A DNA stretch of 64,000 nucleotides from contig NZ_CP022957.1 of NCBI RefSeq assembly GCF_002269385.1, positions 1,731,001-1,795,000 of the forward strand, given 5' to 3'. How positions within the stretch are numbered: position 1 is the first letter of the stretch; each line of letters begins with the position of its first letter. This DNA comes from Maribacter cobaltidurans. Lineage in GTDB: Bacteria > Bacteroidota > Bacteroidia > Flavobacteriales > Flavobacteriaceae. Made by a program: the position numbers and the translations under genes. Shown piece after piece: positions 17,634-24,607 of this stretch. The notes beneath the pieces were generated by a model. That model worked only from the letters and a program-made list of their open reading frames with translations. It searched no databases and was not told the DNA's origin.

Positions 17634-18944
17634 ATGATATCAAAACGGCTTGAAAGCAAGGAAATATGGGTCACGGCTTTTGCCCTTTTTTCGCTGTTCT
17701 TTGGTGCCGGCAACTTAATCTTGCCGCCCCAACTCGGTTTAAAATCGGGTGAACTTTGGTGGTTGGTTACCTTGGGGTTTTGTACCTCTGCTGTCTTGAT
17801 TCCTATTCTTGGTATATTGGCCCACGCCAAACTACAGGGAACCATCTTTGATTTTGGGAAAAAAGTTTCGCCCACTTTTTCCCTGATCTACTCGTTACTT
17901 GTATATGCTATTGCCATAGGCCTGCCAGCACCCAGAACGGCCTCGGTAACCCATGAAATGGCCGTTGCCCCTTTTTTTGATAGTTCGCCCTGGCTCACCA
18001 GCATGCTATATTTTGCCTTGGTGTTTGTTTTTGTCATGAACCGATCTAAAATTCTGGACCTCATTGGCAAACTGTTGACCCCGGCCATATTTCTTATTTT
18101 AATAGGCATCATTGGGGTCATTACCTTTTCGCTGGATTATGATTTTGCCCACAGCACTATGGAAAATACCCTTACAACCGGTATTTTGGAGGGCTACCAA
18201 ACCTTTGATGCTATTGGAGCCGTTGTTGTAGGTGGCGTCATTATAGTCTCTATAAACATTAGGCACAAGAAAAAAATTTATGCAGAAAAGAAGACCTTGA
18301 TCCGCAAAGCGGGATGGCTTGCCGGGTTGGCCCTTTTTCTAATCTATATGGGGCTCATCCTTTCCGGAGCCTTATCACATTCGCTTTTTGACTTGGATAT
18401 TTCCAGGACGGAACTCCTTTCGGGATTAGCGACCGAAGCCTTGGGCCATTACGGCAATCTGTTGTTGAGTATTTTGGTGGCACTGGCCTGTTTCACCACT
18501 GCCGTAGGAATTGTTACCGGAACCTCGGATTTTATACGATCACGATTTCAAGATTCCCAAAAAGCGTATACCATCACAGCTATCCTGGGCTGTATTCTAG
18601 GGGTCGTTATGGGGCAATTTAATGTGGACTATATTATTGCCGTAGCCTTACCGGCTTTAATGATCATTTACCCCATTACGATTGTTTTGATATTGCTGAA
18701 CATAGTCCCGGAAAAATACGCTTCCCCAACAGTTTTTAAAGCGGTCGTTTGGACGACCATCGTTTTTAGTATCCCGGATTTTCTGGGAAGCATTGGAAGC
18801 CCCCTAAATCCCAAAGGAGGAATACTCGAATGGATACCTCTACAACAATATAGTTTAGGATGGGTGTTGCCGGCTTTGGTGGTTTTTGTTGTAGGGAATA
18901 GTATTCTTTATTTTAAGGTTCAAAAAAGAAATAAGACGGAATAA
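17634..18944 (+). CDS. brnQ: Branched-chain amino acid transporter BrnQ
   Basis: A 436-residue, about 12-helix cation-coupled importer of Leu, Ile and Val (LIVCS family). The N-terminal signature FALFSLFFGAGNLILPP (residues 17-33 from MISKRL) is diagnostic. Helices run through the whole length; the last ends VVFVVGNSILYFKV before a short basic tail. I chose the ATG at 17634 because the 18 extra residues of the frame from 17580 do not look conserved, but no strong ribosome-binding site supports either. Single gene, followed by the accessory island. Confidence 0.9.
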   Translation: MISKRLESKEIWVTAFALFSLFFGAGNLILPPQLGLKSGELWWLVTLGFCTSAVLIPILGILAHAKLQGTIFDFGKKVSPTFSLIYSLLVYAIAIGLPAPRTASVTHEMAVAPFFDSSPWLTSMLYFALVFVFVMNRSKILDLIGKLLTPAIFLILIGIIGVITFSLDYDFAHSTMENTLTTGILEGYQTFDAIGAVVVGGVIIVSINIRHKKKIYAEKKTLIRKAGWLAGLALFLIYMGLILSGALSHSLFDLDISRTELLSGLATEALGHYGNLLLSILVALACFTTAVGIVTGTSDFIRSRFQDSQKAYTITAILGCILGVVMGQFNVDYIIAVALPALMIIYPITIVLILLNIVPEKYASPTVFKAVVWTTIVFSIPDFLGSIGSPLNPKGGILEWIPLQQYSLGWVLPALVVFVVGNSILYFKVQKRNKTE

Positions 18945-19027
18945 GTATCTTAGTTCCGCATGTAAAAGAAGTATAGATCATTAATGATCTATATACAATT
19001 GTTAGCCAACATTTAAAAAACTATTAT

Positions 19028-19600
19028 TTGCAAAAATTAAAACCCCTTCTCTCAATAAAAGAAATTGGACCATTAAGGTTCTATTCTGGAATTGTTGTTG
19101 GAATAGGTTATGGAATACTTACCAATCTATGGTTTAGATTGTCGGACAAGGCAATTTTGGTATTGTCGGATTTAAGGAATAGAAATGCGATATTGGTTAC
19201 AGACTTGACATTTGATCTGTATAATTCACTATTAATCACCCTAACATGTGCAACCCTTGGATTTTGCTTTACAATGTTCATATGGTCAAGTAAGCCGCTA
19301 TATGGTGCTCGAAAAAGGACTTTAAAAATGAGGGTTTCTCATGCAAATAGTATTTTTCAATGCATGCTCATTCTTTTCGTATTTACAAAGTTTCTCACTT
19401 TTGATACATCACTAAAATATGACGGATTTGGAATTGACTTAAAGGAAAGCTTCGGCTATTTTCCTTTTGCTTTGCCTCTGTCCATCTTCCTTTATAATTG
19501 GTTGACCATTTCGAGGATTTACAAAACTGGTAAGTACTTGTTATTATCTGGACTTTTTACAATAATTTTTGGAGTAATAATGCTAATAATAAATACGTGA
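19028..19600 (+). CDS. Orphan membrane protein of unknown function
   Basis: A 190-residue protein I do not recognise. Hydropathy by eye gives about five membrane segments: around FYSGIVVGIGYGILTNLWF, LLITLTCATLGFCFTMFIW, CMLILFVFTKFL, YFPFALPLSIFLYNWL and YLLLSGLFTIIFGVIMLII. The only start near the 5' end is TTG at 19028, so the true start is uncertain. The gene is much richer in A and T than brnQ or the adjacent transposase and sits directly beside the insertion sequence, as expected of transferred DNA. A hairpin with a T-run follows it. Confidence 0.55.
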   Translation: MQKLKPLLSIKEIGPLRFYSGIVVGIGYGILTNLWFRLSDKAILVLSDLRNRNAILVTDLTFDLYNSLLITLTCATLGFCFTMFIWSSKPLYGARKRTLKMRVSHANSIFQCMLILFVFTKFLTFDTSLKYDGFGIDLKESFGYFPFALPLSIFLYNWLTISRIYKTGKYLLLSGLFTIIFGVIMLIINT

Positions 19601-19616
19601 GCTAACACCGGTAACC

Positions 19617-19626
19617 GTTGCGCAAG
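19617..19626 (+). repeat. Left terminal inverted repeat of the IS (candidate)
   Basis: GTTGCGCAAG, complementary to 21334-21343 except for one base. Further inward the two ends keep only loose A-rich similarity. Confidence 0.5.
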
Positions 19627-19656
19627 CCCTTGAACAGCAAAAAAGAGACCTCTTTT

Positions 19657-19680
19657 AAGCCCTTTTTAGGGGCTTTTTAT
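19657..19680 (+). terminator. Intrinsic terminator at the left end of the IS
   Basis: AAGCCC (19657-19662) pairs with GGGCTT (19670-19675), followed by a T-run on the plus strand. A second hairpin AAAAGAG-AC-CTCTTTT precedes it at 19641-19656. It would stop read-through from the orphan membrane gene into the element's antisense strand. Confidence 0.6.
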
Positions 19681-21276
19681 TTTTAGGACGACCGGGCAAT
19701 CTAGATTTTTGGGCAACCCTACAAGTGTTCTTTCAAGTTCTTGGCACCCGTTTTTTATAAAAAATAACAAAGCAAGTTTCCCCGCCCCGCTCCCGATAGC
19801 TATCGGGATGGAACGTTTTTGGTCGAATTTCAGGTATTTTTTCAGGTTGTACGCGATTGCCGAGAGGTGCATCGCCTTGTTGGCCTGTTTCAATCCTATG
19901 GTATTTATCTTCCTGAGCCCCATAAACTGGGTAAGGGTGCCGAAAACGGGCTCGACCGTGCTCTGCCGTTTGCCCTTCATATACCTGCCCTGTGGGCCCT
20001 CGACCCGGGCAATGTTCCTTTCGTACTCGGCCCGGTAATAGGTAACGGTGAACTTCTTTTCCTGTGCGCTTTTGCCCAGGCACCGTGCCCGTAAGGGACA
20101 GCCAAGGCAGACATGCTTTCTTGCGCGGTACTCCTTCTTCTTTGTCTTGGTGCGGTAATCCAAAAACACTTTGGTAAATGGTATCACCTTGCCCTGTGGA
20201 CAGATATAATGATCTTCCGTATTGTTATAGGTGAACCCGTCCGGACCACCCTTGTACGTGCCATGGGGCGGGATGAAGCTCTTCAGTCCCCGGGCTTCCA
20301 GAAAGGCGTAGTTCTCCCCACTGCTGTAACCGGTGTCCGCTACGCAGTTCTCCCATACCAGGCCTTCTTTCCAGAGCCTGCGTTTTACGCGCTTTACGAT
20401 GTCCGGGAGGTGTTGGTTGTCCTTCCCGTCCGCATGGTAGGCCCTGATGTCCGTAATGACGTGGTGGGCCGTATCAACGCTCAGTTGGCCCAGGTAGTTC
20501 AGCTTTCTCGCCTTGCCCGGTTTTACGCTTATACGCGCATCGGGGTCCGTGGGGCTGTAATGTGTTTTGTTACTGGTATACTTGGCCCCCTTGTTACCGG
20601 CCCCCGGCCGTTGGTCCTGGTCCTTCGCCCACTTCTTGTTGCGGCCCTTTATGGCGGAGAGCTCATTGGCGTTGGCGGTAACACTTCGTTGTCCTTTATC
20701 GGACCTGTCGCCCTTGCTCTTGCGGTGGGGCACTTCTTTATCCATCGAACTAAGGACCCGCACCTTCCGCAGGTGTTCTTGCAGCTCTTCCTCCGGTACC
20801 TTCAGTTCCAAGGTATCCATGCTCGCGTTCGCCTTTACCGGCGCACTGTCGATCGCCTGGGTATGCCCGCTGACCATACCCTTGTCCGCGCACATACTCA
20901 AAACCTTGGTGAAGACTTCCTCGAACACACTTTCCGGGAACAGTTGGCGCGTACGGCTTATCGTAGAATGCCATGGCAGCTCCTCGTCGATATCGTAGCC
21001 GATAAAGTAAAGGACGTCCAAGCGCATCGAACAATGGTCGATCAGCTTGCGGTCGCTGATAATGTTCTCCAGATAGCCCACAAGGCACAGTTTGAAGAAG
21101 ACCACCGGGTCGATGCTCTTCTGGCCGCTTTCGCCATAATACCCCTTGGTCAAAGGGTAGAGAAAGTCAAGGTCCAAAGCCCCTTTCAAACGCCTGTAGA
21201 AATTGTTCTCGGGTATACGCTCGCTCAACTGGAAATGTGCGAACAGTTTTTCCTGGTAATCCTTTTTTCCCTGCAT
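19666..21276 (-). CDS. IS1182-family transposase
   Basis: A 536-residue DDE transposase, full length for the family and without frameshift, so possibly active. Opening MQGKKDYQEKLFAHFQLSERI and YRRLKGALDLDFLYPLTKGYYG are typical IS1182 N-terminal text. The catalytic domain includes TQAIDSAPVKANAS, HYSPTDPDARI, LSVDTAHHVITDI, NCVADTGYSSGENY and the C-terminal STVEPVFGTLTQFMGLRKI. A Cys-rich zinc-binding motif (HVCLGCPLRARC) lies before the last part. I used the ATG at 21276; an upstream in-frame start at 21309 adds 11 residues unlike the family. Confidence 0.95.
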   Translation of the reverse strand: MQGKKDYQEKLFAHFQLSERIPENNFYRRLKGALDLDFLYPLTKGYYGESGQKSIDPVVFFKLCLVGYLENIISDRKLIDHCSMRLDVLYFIGYDIDEELPWHSTISRTRQLFPESVFEEVFTKVLSMCADKGMVSGHTQAIDSAPVKANASMDTLELKVPEEELQEHLRKVRVLSSMDKEVPHRKSKGDRSDKGQRSVTANANELSAIKGRNKKWAKDQDQRPGAGNKGAKYTSNKTHYSPTDPDARISVKPGKARKLNYLGQLSVDTAHHVITDIRAYHADGKDNQHLPDIVKRVKRRLWKEGLVWENCVADTGYSSGENYAFLEARGLKSFIPPHGTYKGGPDGFTYNNTEDHYICPQGKVIPFTKVFLDYRTKTKKKEYRARKHVCLGCPLRARCLGKSAQEKKFTVTYYRAEYERNIARVEGPQGRYMKGKRQSTVEPVFGTLTQFMGLRKINTIGLKQANKAMHLSAIAYNLKKYLKFDQKRSIPIAIGSGAGKLALLFFIKNGCQELERTLVGLPKNLDCPVVLKIKSP

Positions 21277-21333
21277 ACCTAAAGTTACGATCGATCTACC
21301 GAACGGCAATGATCAAGACCGTTTTTTTCTTAA

Positions 21334-21343
21334 CTTGTGCAAC
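21334..21343 (-). repeat. Right terminal inverted repeat of the IS (candidate)
   Basis: CTTGTGCAAC on the plus strand, the partner of the left end at 19617-19626 (9 of 10 bases). Confidence 0.5.
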
Positions 21344-21520
21344 AGGCACACCGGCTATAATTCATTGCTGCATTATCCTTAAATTTAAACCTAATCAACC
21401 ATTAATTAGGTCCGATTTCTCTTGGACATTTTCCGTTGGAAAAGTCCGCAACAAAATCATAGCGAGGCGTTGTGCTTCATTTTGCAAATGACTGACAGAA
21501 TTAAACTAATGAACTTATAA

Positions 21521-21946
21521 ATGATTGATTTAGATGAAAATAAAAAAGAAATCCGGGGATTTATTACCAATTCGATTTCTAGATTTAAATCAGAAAATGA
21601 AGAACCGAACTCTATAGGAATATATTGTTGTCCGTGGTCTGGATGGATAACTACCAATTTCAATATAAACAAAACAATTGAGGAGACTGAAAATAACTGT
21701 CCTGATTTTGAATTTGTGGAATATGACTTTCTGGAACTATCTGAATGGCAAGATGAATATGAAACTGATAATCCTCAATTCAAATTAAATGATTCAATAA
21801 ATATTCACGACCACGACCTGGGAGATAAAAATTTCAATCAATTGATTTTTGACTATTTAAAACCACTAGTTATTGATTTAAAAGAAAGTTACGAATTCGA
21901 CTTTCTTCTACAGATGCTGGACAGCAATTTGGCGGAGAAAATATAA
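21521..21946 (+). CDS. Orphan acidic soluble protein
   Basis: A 141-residue protein, rich in Asp and Glu, with no signal peptide or membrane segment. I do not recognise it with confidence. The short motif IYCCPWSGWITTNFN and the polar, acidic remainder recall immunity-type proteins that neutralise bacterial toxins, but this is only an impression. The gene is AT-rich, stands between the insertion sequence and an XRE/membrane pair, and has degenerate repeat-like sequence on both sides, all consistent with accessory DNA. Confidence 0.6.
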   Translation: MIDLDENKKEIRGFITNSISRFKSENEEPNSIGIYCCPWSGWITTNFNINKTIEETENNCPDFEFVEYDFLELSEWQDEYETDNPQFKLNDSINIHDHDLGDKNFNQLIFDYLKPLVIDLKESYEFDFLLQMLDSNLAEKI

Positions 21947-22047
21947 AAAAACGAAAGCACAACAACATCTATTCGCAATGCCCTTCGGGACACTGCGCAT
22001 AGCCAAAACAATGATATACAATTTAAACTCCTGGTTTTGTCCTCTAA

Positions 22048-22239
22048 TTATTCCATAATGAAAACCTCTTCAATTCTCAACTTGAATACTTTTGAAATAT
22101 CATATGCTAGTTGAAGGGAAGGATTATATTTTCCTTTCTCAAGAAAAACAATAGTTTCTCTTCGTACCCCAACTTTTTTAGCCAGTTCAATCTGGGTCAA
22201 ATTATCCTTGGCACGGAGTTCCTTAATTCTTGTTGTCAT
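22048..22239 (-). CDS. Small XRE-family helix-turn-helix regulator
   Basis: A 63-residue single-domain Cro/C1-type repressor. The helix-turn-helix is [21 protein letters not shown] (around residues 14-34, motif given in part), followed by the dimer-supporting tail [19 protein letters not shown]. It overlaps the 3' end of the preceding membrane-protein gene by 17 nt, so the two are co-translated. Such pairs in Bacteroidota typically control their own expression; the target is not visible. Confidence 0.9.
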   Translation of the reverse strand: MTTRIKELRAKDNLTQIELAKKVGVRRETIVFLEKGKYNPSLQLAYDISKVFKLRIEEVFIME

Positions 22240-22648
22240 CTATGCCTACTCTTGAAAGGTACAACCGAATAAAAAGAAAAACGAGGGTCATCCCGGCCAT
22301 GCCAATCACTATTACCAATTTGGCTTTGTTTACTGAATCAACAGAAAATATATCTAGGGTAAACAAACCAACTAGCCACATATAAATGGAAATCCTAAAG
22401 GCCATCGAAGCAGCCTTTTGATTTATCTTTTTTGAGAGCTCGTCTTCAGGCTTTAAACCTGATTTGGCATCATTAAGTGCTTGAATACCAGAATAGATTA
22501 CAAATCCAACTATAACCAACATGACTCCAATAGTTCCGTAAGCGAATTCATTAAATGGCTTGGTTGTTTTGAATATCCAATAACCCATTAAACCCAAAAT
22601 AAGGGCCGCAACAGTAAACTTTACTATCGCTAAATTTTTTGCTTTCAT
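22223..22648 (-). CDS. Four-helix membrane protein paired with the XRE regulator
   Basis: A 141-residue integral membrane protein starting [11 protein letters not shown]. Membrane helices lie around residues 6-24 ([18 protein letters not shown]), 37-55 ([18 protein letters not shown]), 85-103 ([15 protein letters not shown]) and 112-130 ([17 protein letters not shown]). I chose this start over an upstream ATG at 22744 because the latter adds a non-conserved stretch. The stop lies inside the XRE gene's first codons. The pair resembles DUF2178-like membrane/XRE modules; function is unknown. Confidence 0.7.
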   Translation of the reverse strand: MKAKNLAIVKFTVAALILGLMGYWIFKTTKPFNEFAYGTIGVMLVIVGFVIYSGIQALNDAKSGLKPEDELSKKINQKAASMAFRISIYMWLVGLFTLDIFSVDSVNKAKLVIVIGMAGMTLVFLFIRLYLSRVGIDDNKN

Positions 22649-22789
22649 ATTTATGTTATTTATTTCTAACATGAAGTTAGATATATATAACTTTATGTGC
22701 AAGTAAATTCTGAAGAAATTACAATTGACTAAATAAAAATGCATAGAACAACGTGTAAGCGCAATTAAAGTGGATTCAGCTATAAAACT

Positions 22790-22972
22790 CTATTCAGAAC
22801 CCCTCCGCTTTTTAGAGTAGTAATAAAACAAATAGGCCACTAAAATCAAGACCACAAAAGGCAAATAGGTGCCAATGGCAACCCCTATTTCATAGGCACT
22901 GTCCGGAGCTTCCTCCATCTTCTTTTCTATTTCCGAAACATCCTGTAAAACCATAAATACACCCATAATCAT
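22790..22972 (-). CDS. Second copy of the small single-helix membrane protein next to xth
   Basis: A 60-residue protein identical over almost its whole length to the one at 24318-24512; only the last residues differ (RRGSE here). It has an acidic N-terminal half (VSEIEKKMEEAPDSAYE) and one membrane helix (LPFVVLILVAYLFYYY) with a basic tail. The start ATG overlaps the stop of the xth remnant as ATGA, as in the complete copy. It lies in the left 274-bp repeat and is the displaced copy left by insertion of the mobile module. Function unknown. Confidence 0.6.
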   Translation of the reverse strand: MIMGVFMVLQDVSEIEKKMEEAPDSAYEIGVAIGTYLPFVVLILVAYLFYYYSKKRRGSE

Positions 22973-23067
22973 ATATCTATTTCCAAACTGATGGGACAAT
23001 GGTCGCTGCCCATAATCTGGTCATGGATTTCAGCCGACTTCACCTTGGGTCACAGCGATTCGCTCAC
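22794..23067 (+). repeat. Left copy of a 274-bp direct repeat
   Basis: Matches 24334-24607 at 268 of 274 positions by eye (six substitutions, no gaps). It contains the last 33 codons of xth and most of the following small membrane-protein gene. Similarity stops sharply at both ends. Confidence 0.92.
22969..23067 (-). pseudogene. Remnant of exodeoxyribonuclease III (last 33 codons)
   Basis: Duplicate of the 3' end of xth, coding for VSESL through GSDHCPISLEIDI. Relative to the intact gene a TGG codon (Trp in SLWPK) has become TGA, so even this fragment is interrupted. There is no start codon or upstream coding region, and the sequence changes abruptly to the regulatory region of the mobile mystery module at 23068. 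Confidence 0.85.
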
Positions 23068-23106
23068 TACTATAAAGCTTTTGGTTTCAGTATAACTGTC
23101 AAAAAA

Positions 23107-23221
23107 GTAAATTTAACTATTTACTTTTTTTTGTAATATGTAAATTAATTGATTTACTTTTTACTAAATTTGTAATGATTTTAATTTACATAATCAATAT
23201 TTTGTATACTTAATCATTTAC
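23107..23221 (+). promoter_or_regulatory. Array of four phased 18-bp palindromes upstream of mobile mystery protein A
   Basis: Sites of the form GTAAAT-N6-ATTTAC: 23107-23124 and 23140-23157 are perfect palindromic arms; 23172-23189 (GTAATG-N6-ATTTAC) and 23204-23221 (GTATAC-N6-ATTTAC) keep a perfect right arm and 4 of 6 bases of the left arm. Starts are 33, 32 and 32 bp apart, close to three helical turns, so all four face the same side of the DNA. The last ends 4 nt before the ATG. Most likely operators for the XRE protein encoded directly downstream (inference). Confidence 0.7.
23165..23172 (+). promoter_or_regulatory. Candidate -7 box of the mobile mystery operon
   Basis: TAAATTTG matches TAnnTTTG. 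It lies between the second and third palindromes and touches the first base of the third, so protein bound there would block the promoter. The -33 element is not clear. Confidence 0.42.
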
Positions 23222-23225
23222 AATA

Positions 23226-23687
23226 ATGAGAAATAAACGAAAACTTTTAGTTGAGCAGTTGAACCAAAAACTATTCCCATTCCTTGAATCAAGAAAGGTT
23301 GTGGTTCCAGAGCGTGGTTGGATAAATGCAATTCGAACCTCACTTAACATGACCATGGCCCAGCTTGGTGCCAAATTAAATATTACGAGACAAGGGGTAA
23401 AAAATATTGAAGAAAGCGAAGCCTATGGCAGGATATCGTTAAATTCATTAAAAGACGTGGCCCATGCGATGGACTTAAAATTAGTCTATGCACTGGTCCC
23501 ACAAAATGGCACCATTAACGATTTAATTCAAAACAAAGCTGAGAAGTTGGCTCAAAAGATAGTCTTGCGAACCAATCAAAATATGAAATTGGAAGACCAA
23601 GGAATAGGAGATGAAAAGATTTCCCAAACAATCAGGGAACTTGCAGAGGAAATAAGACGAGAAATGAGAAAATCACTATGGGATTAA
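23226..23687 (+). CDS. Mobile mystery protein A (XRE-type regulator)
   Basis: A 153-residue protein of the family named mobile mystery protein A, always found next to protein B on mobile DNA. Residues about 40-62 (LNMTMAQLGAKLNITRQGVK) form a Cro/C1-type helix-turn-helix, followed by the family-typical NIEESEAYGRISLNSLKDVA and MDLKLVYALVP. The C-terminal part is a charged helix (REL AEEIRREMRK region) that may dimerise or contact the partner. It overlaps the Fic gene by 10 nt. Likely represses its own operon and may restrain the partner; neither has been shown by this sequence. Confidence 0.93.
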   Translation: MRNKRKLLVEQLNQKLFPFLESRKVVVPERGWINAIRTSLNMTMAQLGAKLNITRQGVKNIEESEAYGRISLNSLKDVAHAMDLKLVYALVPQNGTINDLIQNKAEKLAQKIVLRTNQNMKLEDQGIGDEKISQTIRELAEEIRREMRKSLWD

Positions 23688-24286
23688 ATTTTGATTATCA
23701 GGATGGTCAAACCCCTTTAGACGTAGAAGAAAAGGAAGGTCTCAAAATTAAGTCCATTACTACCCAAGGAGAATTGGATGAATTTGAACAATTGAACATT
23801 GAAAAAGCGGTTGAATGGACGATTCATACAAATTTCAAACCTGAGAAAATATTAACTGAAAAATTTATCAAGGATTTACATAAAAGAATGTACGGCGATG
23901 TTTGGAAATGGGCTGGGGAGTTTAGAAAAACCGAAAAAAATATTGGGGTTCCATGGACACAAATCGGGATTGATTTAAAAAATCTAATGGATGACACAAA
24001 GTATTGGATAGAAAATAAATCATATTCCCCTGAAGAAATTACTATTAAATTCAAACACCGACTTGTCTCAATTCATTGTTTCCCAAATGGAAATGGGAGG
24101 CATTCCAGGTTGATGGCGGATATTATTATAGAATCCATATTCGGACAAAAAATATTCCCGTGGCATCAATCTAATATGGTTGAACCCAATGAAACAAGAA
24201 AAGCATATATCAATGCTTTAAAATATGCTGACAACGGAGATATTGAGCCATTGCTTGATTTTGCAAAAAACCAAACCGACAAATAA
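23678..24286 (+). CDS. Mobile mystery protein B (Fic-domain protein)
   Basis: A 202-residue Fic/DOC protein. Fic enzymes transfer a nucleotide moiety, usually AMP, to target proteins. The core motif HCFPNGNGRHSR is at residues 133-144: catalytic His133, Phe135, the GNGR anion hole and Arg144 are present, but the acidic Mg-binding position of HxFx(D/E)GNGR is Asn137. An N-terminal segment TTQGELDEFEQLNIEKA is typical of the family. No class-defining inhibitory motif (S/T)xxxE(G/N) is obvious. Translationally coupled to protein A. The pair could be a toxin-antitoxin-like or regulatory module; the function is unknown. Confidence 0.93.
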   Translation: MGLNFDYQDGQTPLDVEEKEGLKIKSITTQGELDEFEQLNIEKAVEWTIHTNFKPEKILTEKFIKDLHKRMYGDVWKWAGEFRKTEKNIGVPWTQIGIDLKNLMDDTKYWIENKSYSPEEITIKFKHRLVSIHCFPNGNGRHSRLMADIIIESIFGQKIFPWHQSNMVEPNETRKAYINALKYADNGDIEPLLDFAKNQTDK

Positions 24287-24317
24287 AAATACCTATTTAA
24301 TAAATAAATAGCATCCT

Positions 24318-24512
24318 CTAAAGGCTATTCTCGTCAGTACCCCTCCGCTTTTTAGAATAGTAATAAAACAAATAGGCCACTAAAATCAAGACCACAAAAG
24401 GCAAATAGGTGCCAATGGCAACCCCAATTTCATAGGCACTGTCCGGAGCTTCCTCCATCTTCTTTTCTATTTCCGAAACATCCTGTAAAACCATAAATAC
24501 ACCCATAATCAT
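24318..24512 (-). CDS. Small single-helix membrane protein overlapping xth
   Basis: A 64-residue protein of unknown function with an acidic N-terminal half (QDVSEIEKKMEEAPDSAYE) and one hydrophobic helix (LPFVVLILVAYLFYYY) followed by SKKRRG. Its ATG overlaps the xth TGA as ATGA, indicating translational coupling. This is the copy attached to the intact xth; a near-identical copy lies at 22790-22972. The last residues (TDENSL) come from sequence outside the direct repeat. Confidence 0.65.
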   Translation of the reverse strand: MIMGVFMVLQDVSEIEKKMEEAPDSAYEIGVAIGTYLPFVVLILVAYLFYYYSKKRRGTDENSL

Positions 24513-24607
24513 ATATCTATTTCCAAACTGATGGGACAATGGTCGCTGCCCATAATCTGGTCATGGATTTCCGCCGACTTCACTTTGGGCCACAGCGATT
24601 CGCTCAC
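24334..24607 (+). repeat. Right copy of the 274-bp direct repeat
   Basis: Partner of 22794-23067 at a constant offset of 1540 bp. Here the sequence is part of the intact xth gene and its coupled small gene. Confidence 0.92.

Larger units (their letters stand above)
19617..21343. mobile_element. IS1182-family insertion sequence
   Basis: An insertion sequence of about 1.73 kb carrying one transposase on the minus strand. Candidate ends are the 10-bp inverted repeats GTTGCGCAAG (19617-19626) and CTTGTGCAAC (21334-21343), matching at 9 of 10 bases. Its coding DNA is visibly GC-richer than both neighbours. Just outside each end the word ACACCGG occurs in the same orientation (19605-19611 and 21348-21354); this is not at the exact junction, so I do not call it the target duplication. 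Confidence 0.7.
22794..24333. mobile_element. Mobile mystery A/B module inserted at the xth 3' end (1540-bp unit)
   Basis: The unit runs from the start of the left direct repeat to the start of the right one. It contains the displaced xth/membrane-protein 3' segment, a regulatory region with four phased palindromes, and the two-gene module. No transposase, integrase or recombinase is encoded. Elements that enter gene 3' ends commonly bring a substitute 3' end and push the old one to the far side; the layout here fits that pattern, but the mechanism is inferred. Confidence 0.6.

Noticed and set aside
19000..19620. GTTAGC/GCTAAC words flanking the orphan membrane gene as integron attC sites
   Set aside because: They do not match the GTTRRRY / RYYYAAC core sites and no integrase is visible.
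20113..21282. A 389-codon open frame on the plus strand opposite the transposase
   Set aside because: It lies entirely antisense to a clear IS1182 transposase in GC-rich DNA, where stop codons are rare in the opposite frame; it has no recognisable domain.
19605..21354. ACACCGG on both sides of the IS as its target-site duplication
   Set aside because: The two copies lie 5 bp and 4 bp outside the candidate ends, not directly at them, so they may be independent.
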